From contig CAVOTI010000001.1 of NCBI GenBank assembly GCA_963699105.1, positions 1,364,001-1,428,000 on the forward strand: a stretch of 64,000 nucleotides of DNA, written 5' to 3'. The notes beneath the pieces were generated by a model. That model saw only the letters and a list, made by a program, of their open reading frames with translations. It was not told the origin of the DNA and ran no database searches. Numbering within the stretch: the stretch's first letter is position 1; the number at the start of each line of letters is the position of its first letter. This document shows positions 56,434 through 64,000 of this stretch, piece after piece. Source of the stretch: Bog-756 sp963699105 (GTDB lineage: Bacteria; Actinomycetota; Acidimicrobiia; Acidimicrobiales; RAAP-2). The translations under genes and the position numbers were made by a program.

Positions 56434-56752
56434 GTATTCAGCCGGTGGCGACAGTGGCCCTACATTCCAGAAGCTGCCTCCTCCGGCCAGGTGCGGAACA
56501 GATGGAATTTGTGCCAACAGGCGTGGGCCTGTCTTGTGATCCCCCGCGTCGTTTGAGCAGGAGGAAGGCTCCGAAGCCACCTGCTGCCGCCGCCAGAATC
56601 GCCGTTGATCAACGGCAGAGCCGCCGGCGGACTCACAGGCGTGCACATTTCCGGCCCATTTTGGGATGAGCAAACTCCGAGCAACGTCTCTGGGTCCGGA
56701 GACGGCACCAAATTGGTCAGCTCCATTATTTAGCTACTACAATCATTAGCAT
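56434..56752. other. Intergenic between IS21 and the MarR gene
   Basis: About 320 bases with no supported gene. It ends in an AT-rich stretch (56722-56752, TTATTTAGCTACTACAATCA) directly ahead of the MarR start; that stretch contains TAGC repeats that could form part of a promoter or MarR operator. Confidence 0.45.
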
Positions 56753-57241
56753 ATGACTACACAAGTGAGCCCGACCGAGACCCACAGGGACTCGGTCGTC
56801 GATGCCGTACTGAGCGCCAGCCGCGTGCTGGTGGCGGTGGCCGCTCGCTCTCTCGGGGACGCGGCTGAAGAGGTGACGCTCACTCAGTACCGGACACTGG
56901 TCGTGCTGGCCTCCCGAGGCCCCCAGAGTCTCGCTGCCCTGGCGGAGGCCGTGGATGTGACACCACCGACCGCCACTCGGATGTGCGACCGATTGGTCAA
57001 GAAGGGCTTGATCGTCCGCCGCCACGACCGGGGTGACCGACGTCTGATTCGGTTGACGCTGGCCAAAAAGGGTCATGATCTGGTGGACACCGTGACCAAG
57101 AGGAGACGCGCCGAAATCGCTCACCTTCTGGAAGCGATCCCCTTAGAGCAACAGACAGCGCTGGTCGACTCGTTGCAACGGCTCACCGCCGCGGCGGGCG
57201 AGGTGCCCGAGCAGGACTGGTCGACAGGGTGGGACCTGTAG
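56753..57241 (+). CDS. MarR family transcriptional regulator
   Basis: 162 residues with the winged-helix of MarR: VTLTQYRTLVVLASRGPQSLAALAEAVDVTPPTATRM, CDRLVKKGLIVRRHDRGDRRLIRLTLAKKG (the wing DRRLIRL). Flanking helices form the dimer interface. The downstream chloride channel gene starts at or before its stop (overlap of 13 bases with GTG 57229), so the two are one operon and the regulator may control the channel. Confidence 0.9.
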   Translation: MTTQVSPTETHRDSVVDAVLSASRVLVAVAARSLGDAAEEVTLTQYRTLVVLASRGPQSLAALAEAVDVTPPTATRMCDRLVKKGLIVRRHDRGDRRLIRLTLAKKGHDLVDTVTKRRRAEIAHLLEAIPLEQQTALVDSLQRLTAAAGEVPEQDWSTGWDL

Positions 57242-59367
57242 ATGGACCAGCTCTTTTCGTGACCCCCTTCGGCCGGACCTCTTGGCGGGCCGCCATGACC
57301 CGTGCATCCCGTTGGCTGGGCGGTGCGTCCTACCTACAGAAATGGCTGATCCTCGGTGCACTCATCGGGGCCATGGCCGGCGTCGGTGCCATCGTGTTCT
57401 ACGAGGCACTGCTGGCCTGCACCCATTTCTTCTTGGGGACACTGGCCGGCTATCACGTTCCAACTCCGGTCGGCGAAGGCGGGAACAGAGGATCGGCGAC
57501 CTTCTCCCGTCCGTGGGCACTCCCGCTTGTGGTCGGATTCGGAGCCCTGCTCGGGGCCATCCTTGTGTTTCGATTCGCCCCTGAGGCGGAAGGCCACGGT
57601 ACTGACGCCGCGATCTCAGCGGTCCACCACAACCCTCGGGGCATCCGTTTCCGAGCGGTCATCGTCAAGATCGTGGCATCGGCCCTCACCATCGGTTCGG
57701 GCGGCTCGGGAGGTCGAGAAGGCCCCACTGGTCAGATCAGCGCCGGGTTCGCTTCCCTGCTCGCCCGAGAGCTCGATCTCAGTCCCACCGACGCCCGTAT
57801 TGCCGTGGTCACTGGGATCGGTTCAGGGATCGGGGCTATCTTCGGCGCCCCGCTAGGCGGAGCGATCTTGGCCACCGAAATTCTCTACCGGGACGACTTC
57901 GATGCCGAAGCTCTGCTCCCGAGCTTCGTGGCGTCGTTCGTCGGCTACATCATCTTCGGTGCCGTGGTCGGCTTCACCCCGATCTTCGGCTTTGCCGGCA
58001 GCTACCACTTCACCGATCCCGCTCGGTTACCGTGGTTTGCCCTGATCGGGGTGCTCGGTGGAGTCATCGGCCTGCTCTACGCCAAGAGCTTCTATGGCAT
58101 CGCCGACCTGTTCGGACAAATGGAACTTCCCCGTTGGATCAAGCCGGCCATCGGCGGGATCTTGGTGGGTCTCATCGCCCTGGCTGTCCCCGAGGTGCTC
58201 GGCACCGGCTATGGCTGGATTCAGCAGGGGCTCGGTCGTCAGCTCCTGACTCTGCCGCTGTGGATCGTCCTCATCCTGCCGTTCGCCCGAATACTGGCGA
58301 CCAGCCTCTCCATTGGCTCAGGCGGTTCGGGTGGCATCTTCGGTCCCGGCCTGGTCATCGGCGCTTTCATCGGGGCTTCTGTGTGGCGACTCTTCGAACC
58401 AGTCGTTCCGTCCATGGGCCACAGTCCAACCCCCTACGTGGTCATAGGGATGATGTGCTGCTTCGGTGGCATCTCCCGTGCGCCCCTTGCCGTGATGCTG
58501 ATGGTGGCCGAGATGACCGGGAGCCTCTCCATTCTTGGTCCGGCCATGATCGCCGTGGGGCTGGCCTGGTTCATTGTCCGCCGCAGCGATGACACGATCT
58601 ACCGGAGCCAGCTACGAACGAGAGCGGACGCCCCAGCCCAGCGACTCCTGATGGGTATGCCCGTCCTGGCCGGCATCCCTGTCCGCCAGGCCATGGCGTC
58701 TCCACGCCTGGTGATCTCCGGTGGGACCCCGCCGGCAACCGCCAGTCGCGAACTCCAGCACGAAGGGCTCACTGGCGGTCCTGTTGTCGACAGAGAAGGC
58801 CGGTTCGAGGGAGCGGTTTCACTGCGCAGCCTCGACGAGGGCAAGGAAGATGCCGGGCGACGGCTGGAGTCGGTTGTGGATGTGTCGGCACCAACCGTGT
58901 CAGAGTCCGCCAATCTTGACATCGCGGTTGATGCCCTCACCACCTCGACCCAACGCTGGGTGTCGGTCCTCGACGCTGAACGGAAAGTGGTCGGGATCAT
59001 CGCTACGTCCGACGTGGTCAGAGGCTACCGGTTGGGCCTCCTGGCCAGCCTGCAACGGGTGAATGCCGACGGCGATTCAAACGGATCCGACCGGATACGC
59101 ATCGAGGCCGGGTCTTCGTTGGTGGGACGAACGCTTGGCGAGGCGAGATTGCCAATCAGCATCATCGTGACCACCATCCAGCGACATCGAGATCTAGTGG
59201 TGCCCGAGGGGTCCACGGTACTCGAAGGCGGGGATGAACTCGTCCTCATCGGGAGCGCGAGTGACATCGATGCCATCCGAATCCTCGCATCGCAAGATGG
59301 GCGCTGCTCCGACGAAGCCAAGATTCCGGACCGGGACCTCGCCGTCCACGACATCAAGCATCGATGA
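57229..59367 (+). CDS. ClC-type chloride channel/antiporter with CBS and TrkA-C-like domains
   Basis: Up to 712 residues (GTG 57229, or ATG 57295). The ClC membrane domain has the conserved selectivity pieces SALTIGSGGSGGREGPTGQISAG, SLSIGSGGSGGIFGPGLVIGA and, further along, CCFGGISRAPLAVMLMVAEMTG. The proton-glutamate position follows the GREGP motif (Glu present). Two CBS domains follow (VRQAMASPRLVISGGTPPA and VDVSAPTVSESANLDIAVDAL), then a C-terminal TrkA-C-like module (AGSSLVGRTLGEARLPISI, GDELVLIGSASDIDAIR). Cytosolic domains probably sense nucleotides. ClC with both modules occurs in actinobacteria and archaea. Confidence 0.9.
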   Translation: MGPVDGPALFVTPFGRTSWRAAMTRASRWLGGASYLQKWLILGALIGAMAGVGAIVFYEALLACTHFFLGTLAGYHVPTPVGEGGNRGSATFSRPWALPLVVGFGALLGAILVFRFAPEAEGHGTDAAISAVHHNPRGIRFRAVIVKIVASALTIGSGGSGGREGPTGQISAGFASLLARELDLSPTDARIAVVTGIGSGIGAIFGAPLGGAILATEILYRDDFDAEALLPSFVASFVGYIIFGAVVGFTPIFGFAGSYHFTDPARLPWFALIGVLGGVIGLLYAKSFYGIADLFGQMELPRWIKPAIGGILVGLIALAVPEVLGTGYGWIQQGLGRQLLTLPLWIVLILPFARILATSLSIGSGGSGGIFGPGLVIGAFIGASVWRLFEPVVPSMGHSPTPYVVIGMMCCFGGISRAPLAVMLMVAEMTGSLSILGPAMIAVGLAWFIVRRSDDTIYRSQLRTRADAPAQRLLMGMPVLAGIPVRQAMASPRLVISGGTPPATASRELQHEGLTGGPVVDREGRFEGAVSLRSLDEGKEDAGRRLESVVDVSAPTVSESANLDIAVDALTTSTQRWVSVLDAERKVVGIIATSDVVRGYRLGLLASLQRVNADGDSNGSDRIRIEAGSSLVGRTLGEARLPISIIVTTIQRHRDLVVPEGSTVLEGGDELVLIGSASDIDAIRILASQDGRCSDEAKIPDRDLAVHDIKHR

Positions 59368-59381
59368 AAGGAGGCAGTGAG

Positions 59382-59492
59382 GTGTCCGAAGAGAGGAGGG
59401 CACGCTTGGACGTCATCGCCGACGCCCTCGGTTCTGACGAGAACATCTCCTGGACGTACTCGCACTCGTGTTCGACCCGGGCGGAGGGTTGA
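59382..59492 (+). CDS. Possible 36-residue small protein or fragment
   Basis: GTG 59382 sits eight bases after AAAGGAGG, a near-perfect ribosome site placed immediately behind the ClC stop. The product (VSEERRARLDVIADALGSDE and on to STRAEG) is short and ends at TGA 59490-59492. Because the ribosome site is so good, it may be the remaining start of a longer gene cut off by the rearranged region that follows. Confidence 0.4.
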   Translation: MSEERRARLDVIADALGSDENISWTYSHSCSTRAEG

Positions 59493-59659
59493 AGAGGGAA
59501 GCTGAGGGACACCTTCTCCTCACCGATCGACGTCTCATATTCGGTACATGAAGTCCCATTTTTGAGGACCCTCGCCCTGCAAGGAACAGGCAGCGACGGT
59601 CGATAACCGCCCACAACCGACGGTCAGTGGTACTTCCGCACTCCGGTAGGTATCGGCAG

Positions 59660-59700
59660 GTCCCGGGTGAGTCCCGGGTGAGTCCCGGGTGAGTCCCGGA
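59660..59700. repeat. 11-bp tandem repeat, 3.7 copies
   Basis: GTCCCGGGTGA repeats three times exactly (59660-59692) followed by a partial GTCCCGGA. Immediately outside, ACTTCCGCACT (59634) and GGAAGTGCG (59698) form an imperfect inverted pair. It lies upstream of the truncated FAD oxidoreductase. Confidence 0.8.
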
Positions 59701-59751
59701 AGTGCGATACTTCCTGCGAGAGGACTGACGTTCGATGCAACCATCTAGCCG

Positions 59752-60600
59752 ATGACATCTGCAGCGGAACCGATCGATTGGTCCGAGCTTGGCCGAAGTC
59801 TCGGTTCCCGACTGATGGACGTCGAGCCGCCCCTGGCGGATTGCTCTGCTGACCCTGACGGAACGGCCTGCGCCGAAAGTATCTCGCGGCTATCCAATCC
59901 ATTTGCGATCGAAGACGACCCAGGAGCGTTTCACACCACAGGCTGGTTCAAAGCCTTCGAGACCCGGCACAGCCCTCGGGCGGTCATGGCCCAGTCAGCC
60001 GAGGATGTTGCCGCGACATTGCGCTTCTGCGCCAAGAGGGGTGTGCCAGTTGTGGCGAAGGGCACTGGCCATGATTATGTCGGACGCTCCAGCAACCCCG
60101 AGGCGCTCATGGTGTGGACCCACCACATGGGCGATGTCACGGTGCATAACGCTTTCTCACCACAGGGTTCCGACAGGCTCGAACCGGGGGTGCCTGCCAT
60201 CAGCCTGGGGGCGGGGGCCCGGTGGCTTGAGGCCTACCAGGCGCTCCAACCGAACGGGCGCTACGTCCAAGGCGGAGGGTGTACGAGCGTAGGGGTGGCG
60301 GGCTTCACCCTTGGTGGTGGCTTCGGCACCTTCTCCAGACGATTCGGTACTGCCGCTGGGAACCTCTTGGAAGCCGAGGTGGTCACCGCTTCGGGCAACA
60401 TCGTGGTGGCAAACTCCTACTCGCACCCAGAGCTGTTCTGGGCACTGCGCGGTGGCGGCTTCGGTTTGGGCGTCGTGACAAGGTTTACCATGCGGACCCA
60501 CGAGCCGCCTCCCACCCTCGGGGCCGCAGCGGGCACCATCAAGGCGAACAGCGCTGACGCGTACCGGCGCCTGATCCGCAGGCTGGTGGACATCTTCCCC
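59752..60600 (+). pseudogene. FAD-binding (BBE/6-HDNO-like) oxidoreductase, C-terminus lost
   Basis: ATG 59752. The FAD-binding PCMH domain is well preserved: AVMAQSAEDVAATLRFCAKRGVPVVAKGTGHDYVGRSS, GAGARWLEAYQAL, YVQGGGCTSVGVAGFTLGGGFGTFSRRFG and WALRGGGFGLGVVT. The His in GTGHDYVG is the usual site of covalent FAD attachment. After DIFPLLCDLIGL (about 60615) the reading frame continues to 60819 only as the antisense of an XRE gene. The substrate-binding domain and BBE tail, about 200 residues, are missing. Junction near 60600. Confidence 0.75.
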
Positions 60601-60792
60601 TTATTGTGCGATCTCATCGGGCTCAAGTTCGAGAACCCTCGACAGAGCAAACACTGTCTCGAGCGAGGCGCCACGTTTCCCCCGCTCCAGCTGCCCCACG
60701 AAGGTGCGACCGTTGTCGCTGGCGTCGCCCAGACCCTTCTGAGAAAGACCCCGTTCGATCCGCAGGGAACGCAGCACCGTCCCGAACGCCAC
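60601..60792 (-). CDS. XRE-family helix-turn-helix protein
   Basis: 63 residues from ATG 60792 (MAFGTVLRSLRIERGLSQKGLGDASD). The helix-turn-helix GLSQKGLGDASDNGRTFVGQLERGKRGASLETVFALSRVLEL is normal for XRE regulators. It stops at TAA 60601-60603, exactly where the FAD gene homology ends, so its last residues may have been lost in the same rearrangement. Target unknown. Confidence 0.65.
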   Translation of the reverse strand: MAFGTVLRSLRIERGLSQKGLGDASDNGRTFVGQLERGKRGASLETVFALSRVLELEPDEIAQ

Positions 60793-60862
60793 ATCGATGA
60801 CGGATCATTGGTCCGTTAGGCCTGCCGGTGACATGAACCCAGTGGGACGACGTGCCTGCTAT

Positions 60863-62044
60863 TCATTTCCGCTCCAGAGTTTCGTCGAGCCAGTTGGCGA
60901 TCACAACCTGGGCTAGCGACGGCGTGTCGAGCTGACAATGTGTGCACCCGGGATGATCCGGAGGGAACGCCACCAGACGCTTTCGGTTGTCCGGAATCTC
61001 ATCGAAGAGACACTGTGCGTGCGCGAATGCGACCTGAAGATCATTGACGGCATGGAGAACGAGGAAGGGTATGTGGATCTGGCTGGCGACTCCATCCAGA
61101 TTGAACCCCCGGATCCTCTCTAGCAGCTCCTCAACGGTGTCAACGCCAAACGTGGCCATAGCCTGATCGACTCGACGTCGGCTGTCGTCGCCCTGGGGTA
61201 CCGGGGCCAGCCCGTAGAAGGCACCCCAGGCGACAGCTGCCGCCAGCCTCTTCTCGAAGGCCGCCCCGCGAGCTGCGAAGTAGCCACCCATGCTGCTGCC
61301 CACGAGGGCGATCCGCTCTGGATCAACCTCATCCCGGTGCTCCAGGAAGTTGATGAATGCAGTGATGACCACCTCGTAGTCGGCCCTGGTCCCGATACGC
61401 CGACGCTTCGATTCTCCCTGCCCGGGGCCGTCCGGGAGCAGGACGGTGTACCCGCGGCGAACGAGCGCTTCACCGAGTTTGAACCACATCTCCTCCGAGA
61501 AGGCATCGATGCCGCCCTGGACGACGACCGTGGGTCGGGATCGAATTGGGCCTGAGGGTGAGATCAGGTAGCCGGGGAGCATGTACTGCTCGTAGGGAAT
61601 CTCGACCGCCTCAAAGCGGTATCTTGGATCGAGAGTCATGGCGGTCTGGAAGCACCGGCGACTCTCCTGCATGGCCGGCAGTTCCACGATGCCGTCCATG
61701 GCGTGGAAGGTGGTCGCCATCCGGAAGTAGATACATGCCCGTCGCCACAACTCGATCGCCGAGAGGTCGTGGCCCTGCTCCGCGGACTGTGCTGCCTGAC
61801 AGTCGAGCTCGGACGCCAAACTGCTGAAAGCTGCTAGCCACCCCTCCCGGTCGCCCACCTCGAGGTCCCGTATGGCGCTCATGATCTCGCTGAACTCTGA
61901 GCCACCCAGCGATGAGTAGCTGATGGCACGGAGCAGCTGCGTCGACCAATCCAGGTTCTCCGGCCAGTGCACGTACGCGCCGAAGGCCTCGACCCCACTT
62001 GGCGGCACCACAGCCCAGGATCGGCTCATCGAAGTTTCGTCCAT
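60863..62044 (-). CDS. Alpha/beta hydrolase
   Basis: 393 residues. A helical N-terminal cap (about 1-160, ELWRRACIYFRMATTFH) precedes an alpha/beta hydrolase core: VVVQGGIDAFSEEMWFKLGEALVRRGYTVLLPDGPGQGES, nucleophile elbow ALVGSSMGGYFAARGAA, acid in LVLHAVNDLQVAFAHAQ and His in DHPGCTH. The layout matches the esterase FrsA/2,6-dihydropseudooxynicotine hydrolase group that cleaves C-C or ester bonds. Its ATG 62044 abuts the TAG of the upstream SDR gene, so the two are co-translated. Confidence 0.85.
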   Translation of the reverse strand: MDETSMSRSWAVVPPSGVEAFGAYVHWPENLDWSTQLLRAISYSSLGGSEFSEIMSAIRDLEVGDREGWLAAFSSLASELDCQAAQSAEQGHDLSAIELWRRACIYFRMATTFHAMDGIVELPAMQESRRCFQTAMTLDPRYRFEAVEIPYEQYMLPGYLISPSGPIRSRPTVVVQGGIDAFSEEMWFKLGEALVRRGYTVLLPDGPGQGESKRRRIGTRADYEVVITAFINFLEHRDEVDPERIALVGSSMGGYFAARGAAFEKRLAAAVAWGAFYGLAPVPQGDDSRRRVDQAMATFGVDTVEELLERIRGFNLDGVASQIHIPFLVLHAVNDLQVAFAHAQCLFDEIPDNRKRLVAFPPDHPGCTHCQLDTPSLAQVVIANWLDETLERK

Positions 62045-62836
62045 CTAGTCGTCCTCGCTGTTCATTCGGTGCTCATTTCGTTGTACTTCGGCGATGGGAT
62101 AGCCACCGTTGGCGTGAATGGTGGTGCCGTTGACGAAGGCCGCCTCCTCTGAGAGGAGGAACGACGCCACCGAGGCGATCTCGTCGGGTGTACCCAGCCG
62201 ACCGGCCAGGGTGGCCTTGGCCCGGCGATCAGCCAGACCCGGCACCTTCCGGAAGCCCTCGTTCATAGGGGTCGCCACGAAGCCCGGGGCGATGGTGTTG
62301 ACTCGGATCGATCTCGGTGCAAGCTCGACGGCCAGGGTTCTCGACAGAGCTTCGACCGCGCCTTTGGACATGGCGTAAGCGCTCTGTCCGGCCATGCCGA
62401 CGTGAGCCGAAACCGAGGTCACGAAGACGATGGCGGTTCCGTGCCCGAGCTGGGGTGCGAGCGCTTGGGTGAGGTGGAACGGTCCCCGGGCATTCACCGC
62501 CCAGGTGTGGTCCAGAGCCTCGGGTCCGATCTGCTCGAATGGAGTTGGCTGGAAGACGCCGGCGCAGTGGACCAGGCCGTCTAGGAGGATCTCCTCACTC
62601 GCCAGCACCTCGGAGGCCTGGTTGACCTGCTCGTAGTCGGCAAGATCGGCCTCCACGAGGCGGTGATGCTCTGGTCCCTCGAGCTGGCCGACAGCTGCTA
62701 CCAGGCGTTCATGGCTTCGCCCCACCAGGATGATCCTCGCGCCCTCATCGGCCAGGGTACAGGCCATGGCGAGACCGATGCCTGAGCTGGCCCCGGTGAC
62801 AAGTATGCGGCGACCTTGGTGCTTTCCAGTCTTCAT
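62045..62836 (-). CDS. Short-chain dehydrogenase/reductase
   Basis: 263 residues. Cofactor motif TGASSGIGLAMA, NAG region LVHCAGVFQPTP, catalytic Ser in FVTSVSAHVG, YxxxK in SAYAMSKGAVEALSRTLA, and NTIAPGFVATPMNEGFR. Classical SDR fold, probably NAD(P)-dependent. First gene of an SDR-hydrolase operon. Substrate unknown, but pairing with an FrsA-type hydrolase suggests catabolism of an alicyclic or aromatic compound. Confidence 0.88.
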   Translation of the reverse strand: MKTGKHQGRRILVTGASSGIGLAMACTLADEGARIILVGRSHERLVAAVGQLEGPEHHRLVEADLADYEQVNQASEVLASEEILLDGLVHCAGVFQPTPFEQIGPEALDHTWAVNARGPFHLTQALAPQLGHGTAIVFVTSVSAHVGMAGQSAYAMSKGAVEALSRTLAVELAPRSIRVNTIAPGFVATPMNEGFRKVPGLADRRAKATLAGRLGTPDEIASVASFLLSEEAAFVNGTTIHANGGYPIAEVQRNEHRMNSEDD

Positions 62837-62902
62837 CGAACGCGATGTAACCAGTTCTCGGAGGACCCCATGGGCACATCGTGGCCGCCCTCCGCACCGG
62901 TA

Positions 62903-62973
62903 GCCCTAGGGAGACTCCCTAGTTCTCGGAGACAACCACTCGCCGACGAAGTTCTGGGGAGTCTCCCTAGGGC
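62903..62973. repeat. Perfect 17-bp inverted repeat with 37-bp spacer
   Basis: GCCCTAGGGAGACTCCC (62903-62919) is the exact reverse complement of GGGAGTCTCCCTAGGGC (62957-62973). AGTTCTCGGA also appears twice nearby as a direct repeat (62852 and 62921). It lies upstream of the SDR start and the small plus-strand gene at 63006, so it may be an operator or the relic of a small mobile element. Confidence 0.85.
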
Positions 62974-63005
62974 AATGGGCACTCCGATCCTTCAACCTGG
63001 TTGAT

Positions 63006-63197
63006 GTGCAGATCATCGTGGAGATCTCAGAAGGCAAGGACGGACGAGCCGAAGGAACGGTGAGGGCCACAGGGCAATCCCAGGCCCATCCTTTCTCGGG
63101 AAACCTCGAGTTCCTGGCCCTTATCGAGAGCCTCTATCAGGTCGGCGCCGAAACGCCTGGTCAAAAGGCCGGCACAACCGAGAAGGAGTGGTCATGA
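63006..63197 (+). CDS. Small conserved protein, unknown
   Basis: 63 residues from GTG 63006 (MQIIVEISEGKDGRAEGTV). The pattern of a short beta-strand, GRAEGTVRATGQSQAHPFSGNLEFLALIESLYQ, is coherent and has an amphipathic helix, so it is likely real. Its stop overlaps the next start (ATGA), indicating an operon with the membrane protein. Function unknown. Confidence 0.6.
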   Translation: MQIIVEISEGKDGRAEGTVRATGQSQAHPFSGNLEFLALIESLYQVGAETPGQKAGTTEKEWS

Positions 63198-63754
63198 AGA
63201 ATCTGATGTGGAGCTTTTCGCCGTGGGTCGCCTTCCTTTTGGGCGTTCGTATCGGCGGGGTGTACTGGGGTGCCGCCATCGGTCTGGCCGTTGCCCTGGT
63301 CGTCCTGGTGAGGGCAATCACTCGTCACAGCACCCACATGTTCGACGTCATCGGCACGGTCTACTTCGGGGGTCTGCTTGCGCTCTTGGCCGCTATTCAC
63401 CCCAGTGACATTGCCACCTGGGGGCGGTACGCACAGGCTGTGGCCCACGGATCGCTCACCCTGATCGTTTTCGGTTCCATCCTCGTCGGCAAGCCCTTCA
63501 CTGAGCCTTACGCGCGGGAGCAGGCACCGGAGCGGGTGTGGCAGAGCGCCCGGTTCCGCGAGCTCAACCGGCGGTTGTCGGCAGTGTGGGGGCTGGCCTT
63601 CCTCGTTGGCACGATCTCGCTGATCATTGCCGGTTCGCAGGACTCCCGTCAGTTCATCTTGAGGCTTGCGGTCCCCTTCGGCGCCCTGCTCCTGGCCCTC
63701 TTGTACAGCCAGAAGCAAGCCAGCCTGACCGCCAGAGCGGCGTCCGCTGACTGA
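63194..63754 (+). CDS. Integral membrane protein
   Basis: 186 residues from ATG 63194, with GAAGGAG upstream. Six hydrophobic segments, for example LMWSFSPWVAFLLGVRI, AAIGLAVALVVLVRAI, GTVYFGGLLALLAAI and LAVPFGALLLALLY. There is an acidic/basic loop QAPERVWQSARFRELNRRLSAVWG between the fourth and fifth. It resembles small YeiH/septation-type DUF membrane proteins, but I do not assign a family. Confidence 0.7.
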   Translation: MKNLMWSFSPWVAFLLGVRIGGVYWGAAIGLAVALVVLVRAITRHSTHMFDVIGTVYFGGLLALLAAIHPSDIATWGRYAQAVAHGSLTLIVFGSILVGKPFTEPYAREQAPERVWQSARFRELNRRLSAVWGLAFLVGTISLIIAGSQDSRQFILRLAVPFGALLLALLYSQKQASLTARAASAD

Positions 63755-63811
63755 AGCGGCGTCTTGAGCCCCATCGAACACCCGTCGATGCAGAGCAGCG
63801 AGGAGCACGCC

Positions 63812-64000
63812 GTGGCCACCGAATCCGACACCGACGTTTGCGGTACCACCGACACTGCTGGGGCCGGCCAGGCCCCCGAGGCCGGAGCTGTGTCGGTCGG
63901 GACCACTGAGGCCGGCTCCGCACCGTCGATGCCGGTGCGAGCGCGGATGGTCTTGCGGACGAGATCCGTGTGGATCTTCCCGCTGGCCATCCCACTCGTG
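63812..64000 (+). CDS. Membrane protein, N-terminal fragment (runs off window)
   Basis: Open to the window end. GTG 63812 has GAGGAG nine bases upstream; ATG 63788 in the same frame has no ribosome site. The readable part is an acidic, low-complexity N-terminus (VATESDTDVCGTTDTAGAG) and then RTRSVWIFPLAIPLV, the start of a first transmembrane helix. Too little is present to name the family. Confidence 0.55.
   Translation, partial: MATESDTDVCGTTDTAGAGQAPEAGAVSVGTTEAGSAPSMPVRARMVLRTRSVWIFPLAIPLV

Noticed and set aside
54288..56441. Target-site duplication around the IS21 element
   Set aside because: The bases just outside the ends (CCAAAGC and GTATTCA) do not match, so no duplication is claimed.
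55231..56556. Plus-strand 441-residue frame inside the insertion sequence
   Set aside because: It is antisense to istA and crosses the terminal repeat; istA carries the whole transposase signature.
59660..59700. CRISPR-like tandem repeat
   Set aside because: The 11-bp units are directly adjacent with no spacers, and there are no cas genes anywhere in the window.

Overview
The window looks like chromosomal DNA of a high-GC actinobacterium, most likely a member of the Acidimicrobiia. The grounds are GC-rich codon usage on both strands, secreted proteins built from GYWLVASDGG-type repeats (abundant in that class), actinobacterial-type ArsR and ArsC proteins, a DUF2505 protein and a family 2A encapsulin. 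No rRNA or tRNA gene was recognised, so this placement is an inference.

Region 1 (1-22 kb) is very GC-rich and holds the two most interesting loci. (a) 3.65-6.39 kb, minus strand: a family 2A encapsulin shell gene followed one base later by a SufS-like cysteine desulfurase with a long disordered N-terminal extension, the known shell plus cargo pair of a sulfur-metabolism nanocompartment. (b) 13.0-22.0 kb, plus strand: a cobalamin riboswitch whose expression platform can hide the first ribosome binding site, then two secreted proteins resembling the alpha-barrel domain of transcobalamin/intrinsic factor, a stalked membrane-anchored protein and a lipoprotein resembling its C-terminal beta domain, and a complete ECF transporter (T component, fused double ATPase, S component). 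Together they suggest a bacterial surface B12-capture system with split transcobalamin-like binders feeding an ECF importer. Many genes in this region carry single-base frameshifts, most of which are repaired by removing one C or G. Long intact genes lie between them (amidohydrolase, pentapeptide lipoprotein), so I read the shifts mainly as sequencing errors.

Region 2 (22-43 kb) is a mixed set: methyltransferases, a DUF2252 gene abutting the remains of an MMPL exporter, an SLC13/ArsB-type permease, several lipoproteins, a STAS protein, a shortened sigma-70 protein, a polytopic membrane protein, a class III nucleotide cyclase with a cysteine-rich N-terminus and an HD-GYP/LuxR regulator.

Region 3 (43-50.3 kb) holds metal resistance: a chromate transporter, then an arsenic module (ArsR, ArsI/CadI-like lyase, aquaporin, ArsC) with a recognisable promoter and operator. 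A secreted protein with a PExxW C-terminal anchor and a group II intron follow.

Region 4 (50.3-64 kb) contains an RCC1-repeat secreted protein, an IS21-family element, a MarR/ClC pair, a truncated FAD oxidoreductase joined to an XRE gene, a hydrolase/SDR operon, a 17-bp inverted repeat and membrane proteins running off the right edge.
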